From contig NZ_JAAVTK010000016.1 in assembly GCF_012275535.1 (NCBI RefSeq), positions 1-64,000 on the forward strand: 64,000 nt of DNA, in the 5' to 3' direction. The notes under the pieces are model-generated. The model ran no database searches. It was not told the DNA's origin and was given only the letters and a program-made list of their open reading frames with translations. Numbering within the stretch: the first letter of the stretch is position 1; each line of letters opens with the position of its first letter. The stretch comes from Hymenobacter artigasi (GTDB taxonomy: Bacteria; Bacteroidota; Bacteroidia; Cytophagales; Hymenobacteraceae). This document shows, in pieces, positions 15,279 through 24,066 of this stretch. A program made the position numbers and the translations under genes.

Positions 15279-15740
15279 TCACACCTCAAAATGCGGCCGG
15301 TCCTTAAATCCTGGCCAGTCGCCGCCCCAATGCACCCGCGCATCGGCCGCCTTCATTAGCCGCGCAAACTTGCTCAGAAGCAGCCCCGACCACGACACCT
15401 CCCCATCCGGCAGCAGAAAAGCCACATCCAGTGCCGGCGCCGGCAGCGTGTTGTGCTTCGATTCGCCGCCCCGCTTATACGTCACCACCGGCCCCGGCTT
15501 GCTGCGCCCCTGCTTATACAATTCGTCCTGCCGCTCCGGGCTCCGGTAGCACTCTGTAATAATCGGCCGCCCGGCCAGCCGCAACACCGGGTCCCCCAGC
15601 CACCGCGCCAACGCCTGCTCATAAGCCGCCGCCAGGCTCGGCACCGCCTGCCCCAGCCGGGCCGCCTGCACTTTCAGCTGAACGCCACTCAGCTGCGCCG
15701 CCGCCCGCCCCACCCCACTTACGGCCCTATTCGGTGACAT
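15279..15740 (-). CDS. M15-type peptidoglycan peptidase (endolysin-like)
   Basis: A 153-residue M15/VanY-like D-Ala-D-Ala peptidase: ITECYRSPERQDELYKQGRSKPG, then the Zn-ligand regions SKHNTLPAPALDVAF and the terminal RPHFEV. Phage endolysins of Bacteroidota often use this fold. There is no signal peptide, so release would need a holin. It starts inside the membrane protein gene (ATG 15740, 14-base overlap; an upstream ATG at 15767 is possible). Confidence 0.8.
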   Translation of the reverse strand: MSPNRAVSGVGRAAAQLSGVQLKVQAARLGQAVPSLAAAYEQALARWLGDPVLRLAGRPIITECYRSPERQDELYKQGRSKPGPVVTYKRGGESKHNTLPAPALDVAFLLPDGEVSWSGLLLSKFARLMKAADARVHWGGDWPGFKDRPHFEV

Positions 15741-16011
15741 CAGTTCCCGCGCTAGTAGAATCCGCAACTGATGCCACTGGCGCTGCCACCACCCCCACCA
15801 CCGGGGCCCTCACCACGTTTTCGGGTCTCTGCAGCGCCTTCCGAACCGTCGCCCAAATGGTGACGATAGCCACGAGCGCCTGAATGATTAGGTGCCCATA
15901 GTTCTCAATTTTGTCGGGGTCCGGTGGCGTAAGTTCATTGCTGGCCACCTGACCCACAAGGGCCGTTGCGAGGATGTGCGCAAGGTGCCCGGTTTTCGTG
16001 CTACTAAACAT
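15727..16011 (-). CDS. Small membrane protein, holin-like
   Basis: A 94-residue protein. It has a central hydrophobic segment (HLIIQALVAIVTIWATV, about residues 36-52) and a weaker one near the N-terminus (HLAHILATALVGQV, about 9-22). The C-terminal half is Val/Ala-rich. Its size, the membrane segment and its place before an M15 peptidase suggest a holin. ATG 16011 is preferred to 16062, which would put the start in the operator palindrome. A structural or unrelated small membrane protein is the alternative. Confidence 0.5.
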   Translation of the reverse strand: MFSSTKTGHLAHILATALVGQVASNELTPPDPDKIENYGHLIIQALVAIVTIWATVRKALQRPENVVRAPVVGVVAAPVASVADSTSAGTDVTE

Positions 16012-16040
16012 GATGATGAGATTGGTTACAAACACAAAGT

Positions 16041-16062
16041 ATGTTACAAATTTACGTAACAT
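16041..16062 (-). promoter_or_regulatory. Operator-promoter of the holin/M15 operon
   Basis: ATGTTAC-N8-GTAACAT is a perfect 7-base palindrome. A TAAATTTG -7-type box on the minus strand (16054-16047) lies in its spacer. The GTTAC half-site is shared with the repressor switch (4314) and with 16953. Confidence 0.5.
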
Positions 16063-16952
16063 TTTGCAACATAGTTATTGACTATCAATTCCAGTTGTTT
16101 GCATTTTCAGGGCAGCCCCTCCGGGCCGGGCTATCCGCCACTCCGCTTCGCTCCGGCCCTGCGGGCAGCCTCCCGTTGGTCAGCTTGGCTCCTATCCCTG
16201 CTGCGGCCAGCACCGCCCGGATACCAATGATTCACCCAGCTACCACCGACGCTACCCAGACGCTCCGCCAACCCGCCGCCGGCCATGCCGCCCGCCTTTC
16301 AGGACGTGCCGCACGTCCGTCCCCACCAAACCCACACCCCGGCCCCGGTCGTCGTTTTGCTCCGTCGCTACCTTGCTCCGCAGTGTTTTGGGCTCCGTAC
16401 CTCCGCCCAAAACCCCACTACGCGGCGTCCGCTCCTCCGCTCCACGCTGCCCCGGCCCTCTTCCCACCGCACCGCCACAAAAGCCGCATTTGAGGCCACA
16501 GACACAGCCCTAACGCCCACCCACCGCACCACGGCCCCGCCGTGCCGGGCCTAAAACCGGCCCCACACCGCGCGTCCGCCTCCCCGGATTAGGTGCAGGC
16601 CGCGGGCTAAAACGCCTGCCGACCGCCAGCAAAGTTTGCGTTCAGGCCACGCAGGCAGAAGCAAGGCCCGCTTCGCGGAGGTTCCCATTGGGGAGCACCC
16701 CAAGCCCCCGCCATCATACCCCGGCTGACGCCCGGTCATCTTCCTCGGCTTCCGCAGCCTCCCGTTGGTCGGCCACTACCGCCTCATAAGGCCGGCTTCG
16801 CCGAGCATCCATTGGACGCTGCCGCCCCAAACCCCGGCTAAAAGGCATTTAGGTTTTCAAAGCAAGGCGCGGGCGCTCCAATTTATTGCACTTTATAAGG
16901 TCGGCCGCCTGGTCATGCAGGCTAATATTTGTCATATATTTTATTACCAAAC
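16063..16952. other. Gene-free GC-rich region with iterated hairpins
   Basis: No convincing protein is read on either strand; open frames are Pro/Arg-rich and non-conserved in form. Four short sites share YCCRTTGG: 16165-16181, 16681-16692, 16754-16770 and 16806-16815. The 17-mer GCAGCCTCCCGTTGGTC is repeated exactly at 16165 and 16754. Several of the sites can fold as small stems with an RTT loop. It lies between two outward-facing transcription units. It may be an origin, a packaging site or a structured RNA. Confidence 0.5.
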
Positions 16953-17010
16953 GTAACAACATGTTACATTATTTCGTATCTTTAGTATGTAGTCCGGGAT
17001 AGGCCCGGAC
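16953..17010 (+). promoter_or_regulatory. Operator, promoter and leader hairpin of the early-type operon
   Basis: GTAACA-ACA-TGTTAC (16953-16967) is a perfect palindrome. A TATCTTTA -7-type box follows at 16977-16984. GTCCGGG-ATAGG-CCCGGAC (16992-17010) can form a hairpin in the roughly 75-base leader before the gene at 17067. Confidence 0.5.
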
Positions 17011-17066
17011 GCCCGCCCTACCCGGAGGCCTACGGCGCGGGGCACCCACGGCTAACATCTACAGCC

Positions 17067-17387
17067 ATGCAACCCAACCAACTTTTGCAGCTCGCCGCTG
17101 CCGCCTGGAAAGGCCCCGCCCTTTGCTCGTTCTCGGGCATCTACATTTCACAGTCCGCCGCCACCTATGGCAAGGGCGGCACCAGCTGGCACGTCATGCT
17201 CAGCCTAGCCCAGCGGCCGGAGTGCCAGCCCTCGGGCGGCTTCGCCGGCTCTTCGCCCTGCCCGTTTGAGGCGCTGCGCCTGGCCTTCCGCGCCATGCGC
17301 GCCGCGCACCCCGGTTTTGCCTTCGCGGCCGTGTGGCAGGTTATCAAGGCCGAGGATGATTTTGCCGGCGTCCCCGCTCATGCCTAG
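17067..17387 (+). CDS. Hypothetical protein, first gene of the 17-20.6 kb operon
   Basis: A 106-residue protein of no recognised family, starting MQPNQLLQLAAAAWKGPALC. It has five Cys-free conserved-looking aromatic positions, no signal peptide and no membrane segment. Its C-terminal half (ALRLAFRAMRAAHPGFAFAAVWQVIKAEDDF) is probably helical. It is the first gene after a leader hairpin and overlaps the next start by 8 bases. No function can be proposed. Confidence 0.55.
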   Translation: MQPNQLLQLAAAAWKGPALCSFSGIYISQSAATYGKGGTSWHVMLSLAQRPECQPSGGFAGSSPCPFEALRLAFRAMRAAHPGFAFAAVWQVIKAEDDFAGVPAHA

Positions 17388-17775
17388 TGTCGCCATTGCC
17401 CCAGCCGCGCCCATCGTGGGCGCGGCTGCTAGCAAGCTAGCGGCCTTGCGCGTCACCCTTGCCCGCCTGGAGGCTATGTTTCCGCCCCGCCCCCAGGTTG
17501 CCCCCCAGCCCGCGCCGGCTCCCATTTCGCCGGTTTCCGTGGCCGCCACCGCCGCGCTGGCCCGTGCTCATTCCGCCCTGTTTGATGCCCGCGCCGCCAA
17601 GTACGCGCTGCGCGAGGTGTACGGCTCCCGGCCTGGTCGTTTTGCCCAGCTACGCGCCGCCATTCTGCGCTGCCGCGAGGCGCAGGCCACTTACGCCGCA
17701 GCTGCGGCTGCCTACCACGCCAGCCCGGCGGGCGCTGCCTTGCAGGCTGCCCGCGCCAAGTACCCGCGTTTCTAG
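17380..17775 (+). CDS. Hypothetical Ala-rich helical protein
   Basis: A 131-residue Ala/Pro/Arg-rich protein from ATG 17380, which overlaps the preceding gene by 8 bases. Residues about 10-30 and 65-125 are probably helical and may form a coiled coil (ARAHSALFDARAAKYALREV). A short Pro-rich linker lies between. It is not recognised. Its composition and the coupled start are the only evidence that it is real. Confidence 0.45.
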   Translation: MPSVAIAPAAPIVGAAASKLAALRVTLARLEAMFPPRPQVAPQPAPAPISPVSVAATAALARAHSALFDARAAKYALREVYGSRPGRFAQLRAAILRCREAQATYAAAAAAYHASPAGAALQAARAKYPRF

Positions 17776-17826
17776 CCATCCGGCCCGCGCCAGCTGTGGG
17801 GCGGGCCCCTTATACCCCTTCATTTC

Positions 17827-18033
17827 ATGGATTACGAACCAACTGAGGCCGAATTAAACGGCCTGAGCGGCGATGAAATGGCCGCTGATGAAGTCCAGGC
17901 CGCTTTCTACGAGCAAGAAGCCTCCGCCCGCGAAGAGTGGGAACGCCAAGCCTATTACCACCACGAGCAAGAGCAGCAAGGGTGGGACGATGGCGAGTAC
18001 GAACAGATGATGTTCGAGGTCGAAGGCTACTAG
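17827..18033 (+). CDS. Small acidic protein
   Basis: A 68-residue, strongly acidic protein (MDYEPTEAELNGLSGDEMAA, later HHEQEQQGWDDGEYEQMMFE). It is of the size and charge of DNA-mimic or anti-restriction proteins, but no family is recognised. It sits in the early-type operon with 50-base gaps on either side. Confidence 0.6.
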   Translation: MDYEPTEAELNGLSGDEMAADEVQAAFYEQEASAREEWERQAYYHHEQEQQGWDDGEYEQMMFEVEGY

Positions 18034-18102
18034 CCACCTAGCAAAAATCAATTCTCTAACCAGGGGCCGCCAAGTCGGGCGGCCCCACAAAACCGCCCCA
18101 TC

Positions 18103-18417
18103 ATGGCCAAAACAGCCACTCCTTACCAGCCCCAATTGCTCGACCCGCACAGCGCCGAGCCCCAACCCGTCAACCCAAAAAACGGCCGCAGCTTCAAGCT
18201 GGCTGAACTATACCAGCTGCTCGATTGCCAAACGGTAGAGGTGATACGCCTCACGCCCGAGCTGATTTTAATCGTCGACGAAGAAGGCAAGTTCCGCAAC
18301 CCGGCCTACCTCAATCTGCTGGCCACCCACCTATGGCACCAGCACCAGCCCGCCGCCCGTGGCGTCGATTCCATTGTCGGCCGCGCCATCCTGTGCCACG
18401 ACAAGCAATTCCGCTAA
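18103..18417 (+). CDS. Hypothetical protein
   Basis: A 104-residue soluble protein (MAKTATPYQPQLLDPHSAEP). Its middle part (KLAELYQLLDCQTVEVIRLTPELILIVDEEGKFRNPAYLNLLAT) looks like a small alpha/beta domain similar to the DUF3846-type proteins of phages and plasmids, which is only a weak impression. It is followed 64 bases later by the next gene of the same operon. Confidence 0.6.
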   Translation: MAKTATPYQPQLLDPHSAEPQPVNPKNGRSFKLAELYQLLDCQTVEVIRLTPELILIVDEEGKFRNPAYLNLLATHLWHQHQPAARGVDSIVGRAILCHDKQFR

Positions 18418-18481
18418 CAAATCGGCAACGGGGCCGGCCGCCAACAGGCCCCACCTTTTTCATTCCCAACCATTTCTCGTT

Positions 18482-19213
18482 ATGTCCACCAAAGTAAAAG
18501 CTCAGCGCAGCGCTGCCACCGAAGCCGTTGCCGCCCCCACCACCGCCCCTGAGGCTCCCGTGCTCACGCTCAGCAAGCCCACTACGGCCGCGCCGGCTTA
18601 CCTCATCGAGAAGGCCGACGAGTCCACGGGCGAAGTCGTGCAGGTATCACGCTTCCGCTACCTGCCCGGCCACCCGCGCCAGGTGCGTTTCGATGCCAAA
18701 GCCGGCCAGTTCAACATCGGCGGCATCACGCCACTCGGCAACTCGCTCTCCTTCATTCCGCTAGCTTGGCGCGTGTTTCAGGACGACATCCTGAACATGG
18801 GCCGCAAGCTGTGGGCCGAGCTGTTTTTTGCCGACGACAAGGGCGCCATTTGCGCCGTGCTCTTCCACGGCTACAGCGTCGAAAACCTATACCGCCTCAT
18901 CGAGCCGCTGTTTTACGACGACCTGACCCTCGCCGACGTGATGGTAAAAGTCACCGCCGAGAAGAAGCAGACGACCAAAGACGGCAAGACGGCCACCTAC
19001 TACATCGCCCAATTCAGCTACGAAGCCGCCGACGCGGCCGAGGTAGCTGCCCGCCGCGACTTCGCCCGCGACTTCCCCATCTGGCGCGCTGAGACCTACA
19101 CCGGTGCCGCCGATATGCGCATCCAGCACGGCTATACCGTGCCCGTCGAGGACGACCCGCAAAGCCCGGAACCGGCCGCCGCCGAGCCCGTTGCTCTGCT
19201 GCTGGCCGCATAA
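18482..19213 (+). CDS. Hypothetical protein, possible DNA recombination accessory
   Basis: A 243-residue protein from ATG 18482. Residues 1-35 are low-complexity Ala/Thr/Pro. The core (FRYLPGHPRQVRFDAKAGQF to about 210) includes FADDKGAICAVLFHGYSVENLYRLI, which looks like a beta-rich nucleic-acid-binding domain. It is two genes before a RecE-like nuclease, the place where an ssDNA-annealing or ssDNA-binding partner is often found. No family is recognised; the role is inferred from context only. Confidence 0.6.
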   Translation: MSTKVKAQRSAATEAVAAPTTAPEAPVLTLSKPTTAAPAYLIEKADESTGEVVQVSRFRYLPGHPRQVRFDAKAGQFNIGGITPLGNSLSFIPLAWRVFQDDILNMGRKLWAELFFADDKGAICAVLFHGYSVENLYRLIEPLFYDDLTLADVMVKVTAEKKQTTKDGKTATYYIAQFSYEAADAAEVAARRDFARDFPIWRAETYTGAADMRIQHGYTVPVEDDPQSPEPAAAEPVALLLAA

Positions 19214-19278
19214 TGCCCCGGCCCTCACGGTGCCAGCCGTGGGGGCCACTTGGCTACTCACTTCCAAAATACCCCGCC

Positions 19279-19524
19279 ATGAATTCCACCGACCCGCCCC
19301 AATTGCTCATCGAGCAACCGCCGCACGACGAAGCCGAGGCGGCCTTACTGGCCCAGCTTCCGGAAGTGCTGGTCGCCGCCGGCCCGCTGCCCGACGACCT
19401 GCGCGACCTGGCCCCCGCCGTGCGCCAGCTCTTCCCCGCCCCGGCCTACTTGGTCGGCTGCGGCAGCTCCCATATCTGGCTGCACCGCGCCGCCGACCCA
19501 CAGCGCCTGGCCCTTATCCGCTAA
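19279..19524 (+). CDS. Small hypothetical protein
   Basis: An 81-residue protein from ATG 19279 (MNSTDPPQLLIEQPPHDEAE). It is acidic in the N-terminal half, and FPAPAYLVGCGSSHIWLHR makes a small hydrophobic C-terminal part. It is 19 bases before the RecE-like gene in the same operon. It is unrecognised. Confidence 0.55.
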   Translation: MNSTDPPQLLIEQPPHDEAEAALLAQLPEVLVAAGPLPDDLRDLAPAVRQLFPAPAYLVGCGSSHIWLHRAADPQRLALIR

Positions 19525-19543
19525 CCCTCTTTTCCTAACCGTC

Positions 19544-20233
19544 ATGTTTCACGCTCTTACCCATCACCCCGCCCTGACTCAGGCCCAGCACCGCGCATTA
19601 CCCCAGGTCAGCAATACCGACCTGTCCAACCTAAAGGCCGCGCTGCTCGGCAAGCCCAATATCCCCAACCCCGTGGCCCTGGCCTACGGCTCCCACTTTC
19701 ATACCGCCGTGCTGGAGCCTCCGCACTACCAGCGCACTGATGAACGCGGTATCAAGTGGGCCGACCTGGAGCAGCTGGCTCGCCAGGTGCGCCGGCAGCG
19801 CTATTGCCGCGACGTGCTTTATCGGGGCCAGGCCGAACAGTCCTACACCGCCACCCACACCCATACCGGCGTAGCGGTGAAGCTCCGCCCCGACCTTTTG
19901 GTGCGTAGCCGTGCCGGCCGCCAGCTCACGCTCATCGACTTCAAAACGACCAGCAGCCCTGACCTGGCCCACTTCCTGAATACCATCGAGAAGTACGATT
20001 ACGACCGCCAGGCCGCCCTGTATCTGGACGTACTCGGAGCCACTCGCTTCCTCATCATCGGGGTGCAGAAGCGAGTACCGCACGAAGTGTGGCGCGTCGA
20101 GCTAACGGCCGCGCCCGGCCTCATCGAGCAGGGCCGCAAGAAGTACGCGGTGCTGCTACGCCATCACGCCCGGCAAGCCGCCGGCTTGTCCGCTCCTCAC
20201 GTCTGGCCAACGCCATTGGCGCTGGCCGCCTAA
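19544..20233 (+). CDS. PD-(D/E)XK nuclease, RecE/DUF3799-like
   Basis: A 229-residue PDDEXK nuclease. The early motif is GSHFHTAVLEP (His), then LRPDLLV, IDFKTTSS (the D-x-K pair) and the YDYDRQAALYLD helix. This order is that of RecE-like and Cas4-like phage exonucleases (DUF3799), which chew dsDNA 5' to 3' to give ssDNA for annealing. It is probably part of an element-encoded recombination module with the 18482 gene. All catalytic residues are visible. Confidence 0.8.
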   Translation: MFHALTHHPALTQAQHRALPQVSNTDLSNLKAALLGKPNIPNPVALAYGSHFHTAVLEPPHYQRTDERGIKWADLEQLARQVRRQRYCRDVLYRGQAEQSYTATHTHTGVAVKLRPDLLVRSRAGRQLTLIDFKTTSSPDLAHFLNTIEKYDYDRQAALYLDVLGATRFLIIGVQKRVPHEVWRVELTAAPGLIEQGRKKYAVLLRHHARQAAGLSAPHVWPTPLALAA

Positions 20234-20272
20234 CTTGCTGCTATTCGTTTAACCCACAGTCTTCTTACCACC

Positions 20273-20593
20273 ATGGCAACCTTCCAGATTTCCCACACCA
20301 GCGGCCAATACTGGTACCACCTCCGCGCCGACAACGGCGAAATCGTCCAATCCAGCGAAGGCTACACCACCAAGGCCAGCTGCCAGAACGGTATCCAGAG
20401 CGTAAAAGCCAATTGCCAGCCGCAGCGCTTCGAGTCATTCTTCAACGCTGGCCAATATGGATTCAACCACGTCGCAGCCAACGGCGAAATAATCGGCCGC
20501 AGCGAGAAGTACATCACCGCCCAGGCCCGCGACCACGGCATCCAGGTAGTGTTGCGGGATGCTCCTTCGGCCCGAGTTGAAGACCTGAGCTAA
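20273..20593 (+). CDS. YegP-like protein, two DUF1508 repeats
   Basis: A 106-residue protein made of two tandem DUF1508/YegP repeats: FQISHTSGQYWYHLRADNGE, then SEGYTTKASCQNGIQSVK, repeated as FFNAGQYGFNHVAANGEIIG with SEKYITAQARDHGIQVV. The function of the family is unknown. It is the last gene of the operon before a perfect 22-bp palindrome. Confidence 0.85.
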   Translation: MATFQISHTSGQYWYHLRADNGEIVQSSEGYTTKASCQNGIQSVKANCQPQRFESFFNAGQYGFNHVAANGEIIGRSEKYITAQARDHGIQVVLRDAPSARVEDLS

Positions 20594-20620
20594 TTGTGAT
20601 TTCCCTTAGATGAGAGGAAG

Positions 20621-20667
20621 GCAGGAGGTTAATTGTGCAACAGCTTGTTGCACAATTAACCTCCTGC
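20621..20667. terminator. Perfect 22-bp palindrome with 3-base loop
   Basis: Arms 20621-20642 and 20646-20667 are exact complements with loop GCT; the inner part is GTGCAACA-GCT-TGTTGCAC. It follows the 17-20.6 kb operon. There is no clear T tract, so termination is not certain, and a protein-binding or recombination site is possible. The remainder of 20594-20840 shows no gene. Confidence 0.6.
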
Positions 20668-20840
20668 TATTTGCTTCTATACTGTTCTAGAAACGCGGCA
20701 TCTGCTAGAAACCACCACCTCACAAACAGCAGAAGCCCCCGCACCACCTACGACGACTCTCGCGTGCAACGCAAGGCTTCAGTGGATACAGAGGCTTCTT
20801 TTTGTGCGCCTAGCGGCTGTGCACGCAACAAATATAACAG

Positions 20841-23800
20841 TTAGCCCACGGCCATCTTCCCCGCCTCATGCCACAGGAAGCCCGGTAACGGCGTCGCCAA
20901 CTCCCAGGTAATGGCCATGGGCCGGTTGCCCTTGTGGCTCACGTACCGCACGGGCCCCAGGAACACATACGGCATGGTCAACCCCGCCGCATCCTGATTC
21001 CGCTCACGCACAAACAGCAACAGCTGCTTGCCTTGCGCCTGGTGCCGAATGTAGCTGATGCCCTTGGGCGTGTCCTCGGCCGTGCTGTTCTGCGACTCCC
21101 AATGAAACAGCGTGTCGCTGATAGCATAGTCGTGGTAAAGCGTAGTAGGCGAGTAGTTACGGCTCGACTTCTCGAGCGTGACGAACAGCAGTTCCGTGTT
21201 CAGGGGCGCGATGTAGCAGACGCCCTCGCGCACAGAAGGATTGCGCTCAAACGTCCACACGCCAAACGCGCACAGGATTTCGTCGCGGCTGTAGCGGCTA
21301 TGCAGTTGCAGCGCACACTGGTAAGGCAATGCCACCGCCATCGGCGGGATACTGATTTGCGCTTCGCAGACGTCTAACACCTCCAGCACCTCCGCCGTGA
21401 GAGTAGGCATAGCCCGCAGCGTGGCCAGGCTGTCCAGCAACGAATCCAGTTCCAGCTTGGGGCCCGGCTTCTGGTAGAGCAGGTAGTGCAGCATCAGCCC
21501 CATTTCCGGGCCCAGCGGGAGCTTCAGCAGCTCCGCCAAATCTTCCGCCGCCTCAAATACCCGCCGCACAAACGCCAGAAAGGCGGGTCCATTCGCTTGC
21601 GCCAACCGCCAGACACTGCCCACCAGTTGCTTTTCCATGGCCGCCAGCTCCGGCGGGGCCAGCACCCCCGCCCGGACCTTCAGCGCCGTCCAGCCCCGGT
21701 CTCCGCGCGAACGGTAAATATCCACTAACGCGAAATGAGTATGCGCCAAAAAGGTGGCCAGCGTGAGGGGTAACGCGCTTTCCAGCGCAAAGCCGCGTAT
21801 CCGCCGCTCCAGCACCCGCACATTCTCGCCGGTGGCTGCCTTGATGTTGTCGAGAATGAACTTCATGGCTTCGCGCTCCATTTGGATGCTGCACCCCACG
21901 GGTAGCCGCGGAAAGCCTGCTTCCGCTTCACTCAGCACCGAGCCGCCAGTACGGCCCAACAGCGCCCGGAACTTCTGCTCATAGCTGTATTCCTGCCGGG
22001 CCTGTCCCACGAAGTCCAGCACCGTCAAACACTCCTTGCTCTCGTGCAGGCGCAGTCCCCGGCCCAGCTGTTGCAAGAACACCGTCAGGCTTTCCGTGGG
22101 CCGCAAAAACAGCAGCGTATCCACTTCGGGAATATCAACGCCTTCGTTGAAAATATCCACCACGAACAGGTAGTTGAGCTCCCCGCGCCGCAGCTGTGCC
22201 ACCGCCGCCCGCCGCTGCTCCGGCGTGGTGTCGCCACTAGCTAGGTAGCTAGCATTTAGGCCCGCCGCCTGGAACTTGGCTGCCATCAGCCGGGCATGCT
22301 CTCGCGTGGCGCAGAAGCCCAGCGCCCGCGCCTGGTGGGGCGCCAGCAAATAGCGCTGTAACGCCCCCACAATGGCACTAACCCGCACATCGTTGCCGGT
22401 GTACACGTTGGTCAGGTCCTCGGCGGCGTAGCGCCCATTAGTCCACCGCACGTTGCGGTAGTCCACCGGGTCAGTGATACAGAAATACTGAAACGGCACC
22501 AGCAGCCCCCGCGCAATAGCTTCGGGCAGCCGAATTTCCGCCGCAATGGTGTTATCGAAGTCTGGCAGGATGCTCTCCCCGTCGGCCCGCTCCGGGGTAG
22601 CCGTCAGTCCCAGCAGAATAGTGGGCTGAAACCAGGCCAGAATCGGCCGGTAAGAAGCCGCCGCCAAATGGTGTACCTCGTCAATTACCAGGTATTGGTA
22701 GTAGTCCCGCGGGATGGTTTGCTGAAAGAAATCCAGCCGCGACGCGAAGGTTTGCACCGACACAAACAGGTATTCAAACTGAATGGGCTGCTCATTGCCC
22801 ACCCACAATTCCCCAAAGTTGGCTTCTCCCAAAATATGCCGAAACGTAGCCCGGGCCTGCCGCAAAATCTCCTCCCGGTGCGCCACAAATAACAGCTGCG
22901 GCAGTGTGGTAAACTGCTTGGCAAACCGGGCGTAGTCAAACGCCGAGACCACCGTTTTGCCCGTGCCCGTGGCCGCCACCACCAGGTTGCGGAAGTGCCC
23001 CCGCAGGCTTCTTTCCACCGCCAGCCGGTCCAGGATTTCCTGCTGGTAGGGAAACGGCCGGATGCGAAAGTTGGGTAGTGAATCGGCTTCCGCCGTGCCG
23101 CTACTCTCCTGGCGCAGGGCCCGGGCCAGCTTCAGCCGTTGCTCGGGCAAGCTGCTGTACTCCTCAAATTCCGGCGAGTTCCAGTAAGTCTCAAACGTGC
23201 CTCGGAACTTGTTCAAAATGGCCGCATTGTCCTGCGCTGTCACTTTCACGTTCCACTCCAGCCCACTGGTCAGCGCCGAGCGGCTCATGTTACTCGACCC
23301 AATGTAGGCCGTATCAAAGCCCGAGTTGCGGCTGAACAGGTACGCCTTGGCATGCAGCCGCTCGTGCGCCGTGTTGTAGCTGATGCGCAATTCGGCCCCC
23401 GGCAGCGCCGCCAGCGCATCCACCGCCTTTTGGTCGGTGGCGCCCATGTAGGTAGTCGTGAGCAACCGCAGCGGCTTGCCTTGCTCCGCAAACGCCTGGA
23501 GCGAGGGCAGCAGCAACCGCAGCCCGCTCCACTTCACAAAGCTCACGATGAAGTCAATCCGGTCCGCCGTGGCAATTTCCTTCTTCAACTCGGCTTCCAA
23601 CGACAGCTCCGAATTGCCCCCGCTGAACAGGTCACTTTGCGAAAACCGCAACGCCGGCTCTATCCCATCGAGGTGCTTACCCAAATCATGCTGCGCAGCC
23701 AGCGGCAGTTGCAGCCGTGGCAGCACCGCCCGCAGCAGCTGCCCTTCCGGCGCCAGGTGGCTACCCGCCGCCAACACGTCCGACTTCTCCTGCAGGTAGG

Positions 23801-24023
23801 CAATTATTCCATTGGCCAGCGCCAGCTGCTCGACCACCTCCTCATTCTTCGCCAGCTGCCCCAGTACGCTGCCCAGCAGCTGCGTCAGATGCCGCGTGAT
23901 GAACACGGCCGCGTCATCGGCTCCCAGGTTTTTCTCCGCAATAGCATAAGTAGACGATTCTAAAGTAGCAAGCTGGCCCCGCAGCTGTTGCGTGACGAGG
24001 GTTTCGTAGTGGCCGGTTTCCAA
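20841..24023 (-). CDS. PLD-SF2 helicase-DUF3427 protein, possible defence protein
   Basis: A 1060-residue multidomain protein. Residues about 125-300 are a phospholipase D-like nuclease (RLHAKAYLF near 219, IGSSNMSRSAL near 243). An SF2 helicase follows: Walker A AATGTGKTV near 354, DEVHH near 449, LTATPER, then VDIFNEGVDIPEVD and QQLGRGLR near 657. The C-terminal third is DUF3427. Such proteins are found in defence islands and resemble Mokosh/DISARM parts in domain content, though not in order. It is a single gene with palindromes upstream. A role in cutting foreign DNA or RNA is inferred. Confidence 0.85.
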   Translation of the reverse strand: METGHYETLVTQQLRGQLATLESSTYAIAEKNLGADDAAVFITRHLTQLLGSVLGQLAKNEEVVEQLALANGIIAYLQEKSDVLAAGSHLAPEGQLLRAVLPRLQLPLAAQHDLGKHLDGIEPALRFSQSDLFSGGNSELSLEAELKKEIATADRIDFIVSFVKWSGLRLLLPSLQAFAEQGKPLRLLTTTYMGATDQKAVDALAALPGAELRISYNTAHERLHAKAYLFSRNSGFDTAYIGSSNMSRSALTSGLEWNVKVTAQDNAAILNKFRGTFETYWNSPEFEEYSSLPEQRLKLARALRQESSGTAEADSLPNFRIRPFPYQQEILDRLAVERSLRGHFRNLVVAATGTGKTVVSAFDYARFAKQFTTLPQLLFVAHREEILRQARATFRHILGEANFGELWVGNEQPIQFEYLFVSVQTFASRLDFFQQTIPRDYYQYLVIDEVHHLAAASYRPILAWFQPTILLGLTATPERADGESILPDFDNTIAAEIRLPEAIARGLLVPFQYFCITDPVDYRNVRWTNGRYAAEDLTNVYTGNDVRVSAIVGALQRYLLAPHQARALGFCATREHARLMAAKFQAAGLNASYLASGDTTPEQRRAAVAQLRRGELNYLFVVDIFNEGVDIPEVDTLLFLRPTESLTVFLQQLGRGLRLHESKECLTVLDFVGQARQEYSYEQKFRALLGRTGGSVLSEAEAGFPRLPVGCSIQMEREAMKFILDNIKAATGENVRVLERRIRGFALESALPLTLATFLAHTHFALVDIYRSRGDRGWTALKVRAGVLAPPELAAMEKQLVGSVWRLAQANGPAFLAFVRRVFEAAEDLAELLKLPLGPEMGLMLHYLLYQKPGPKLELDSLLDSLATLRAMPTLTAEVLEVLDVCEAQISIPPMAVALPYQCALQLHSRYSRDEILCAFGVWTFERNPSVREGVCYIAPLNTELLFVTLEKSSRNYSPTTLYHDYAISDTLFHWESQNSTAEDTPKGISYIRHQAQGKQLLLFVRERNQDAAGLTMPYVFLGPVRYVSHKGNRPMAITWELATPLPGFLWHEAGKMAVG

Positions 24024-24066
24024 TGAGTAGCTTGTTTAGGCAGTTGAGCACGCAATAAAAGCCCGA

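Noticed and set aside
16041..16493. Open frame in the gene-free region near 16 kb
   Set aside because: It is Pro/Arg/Ala-rich, overlaps the operator palindrome, and has no family.
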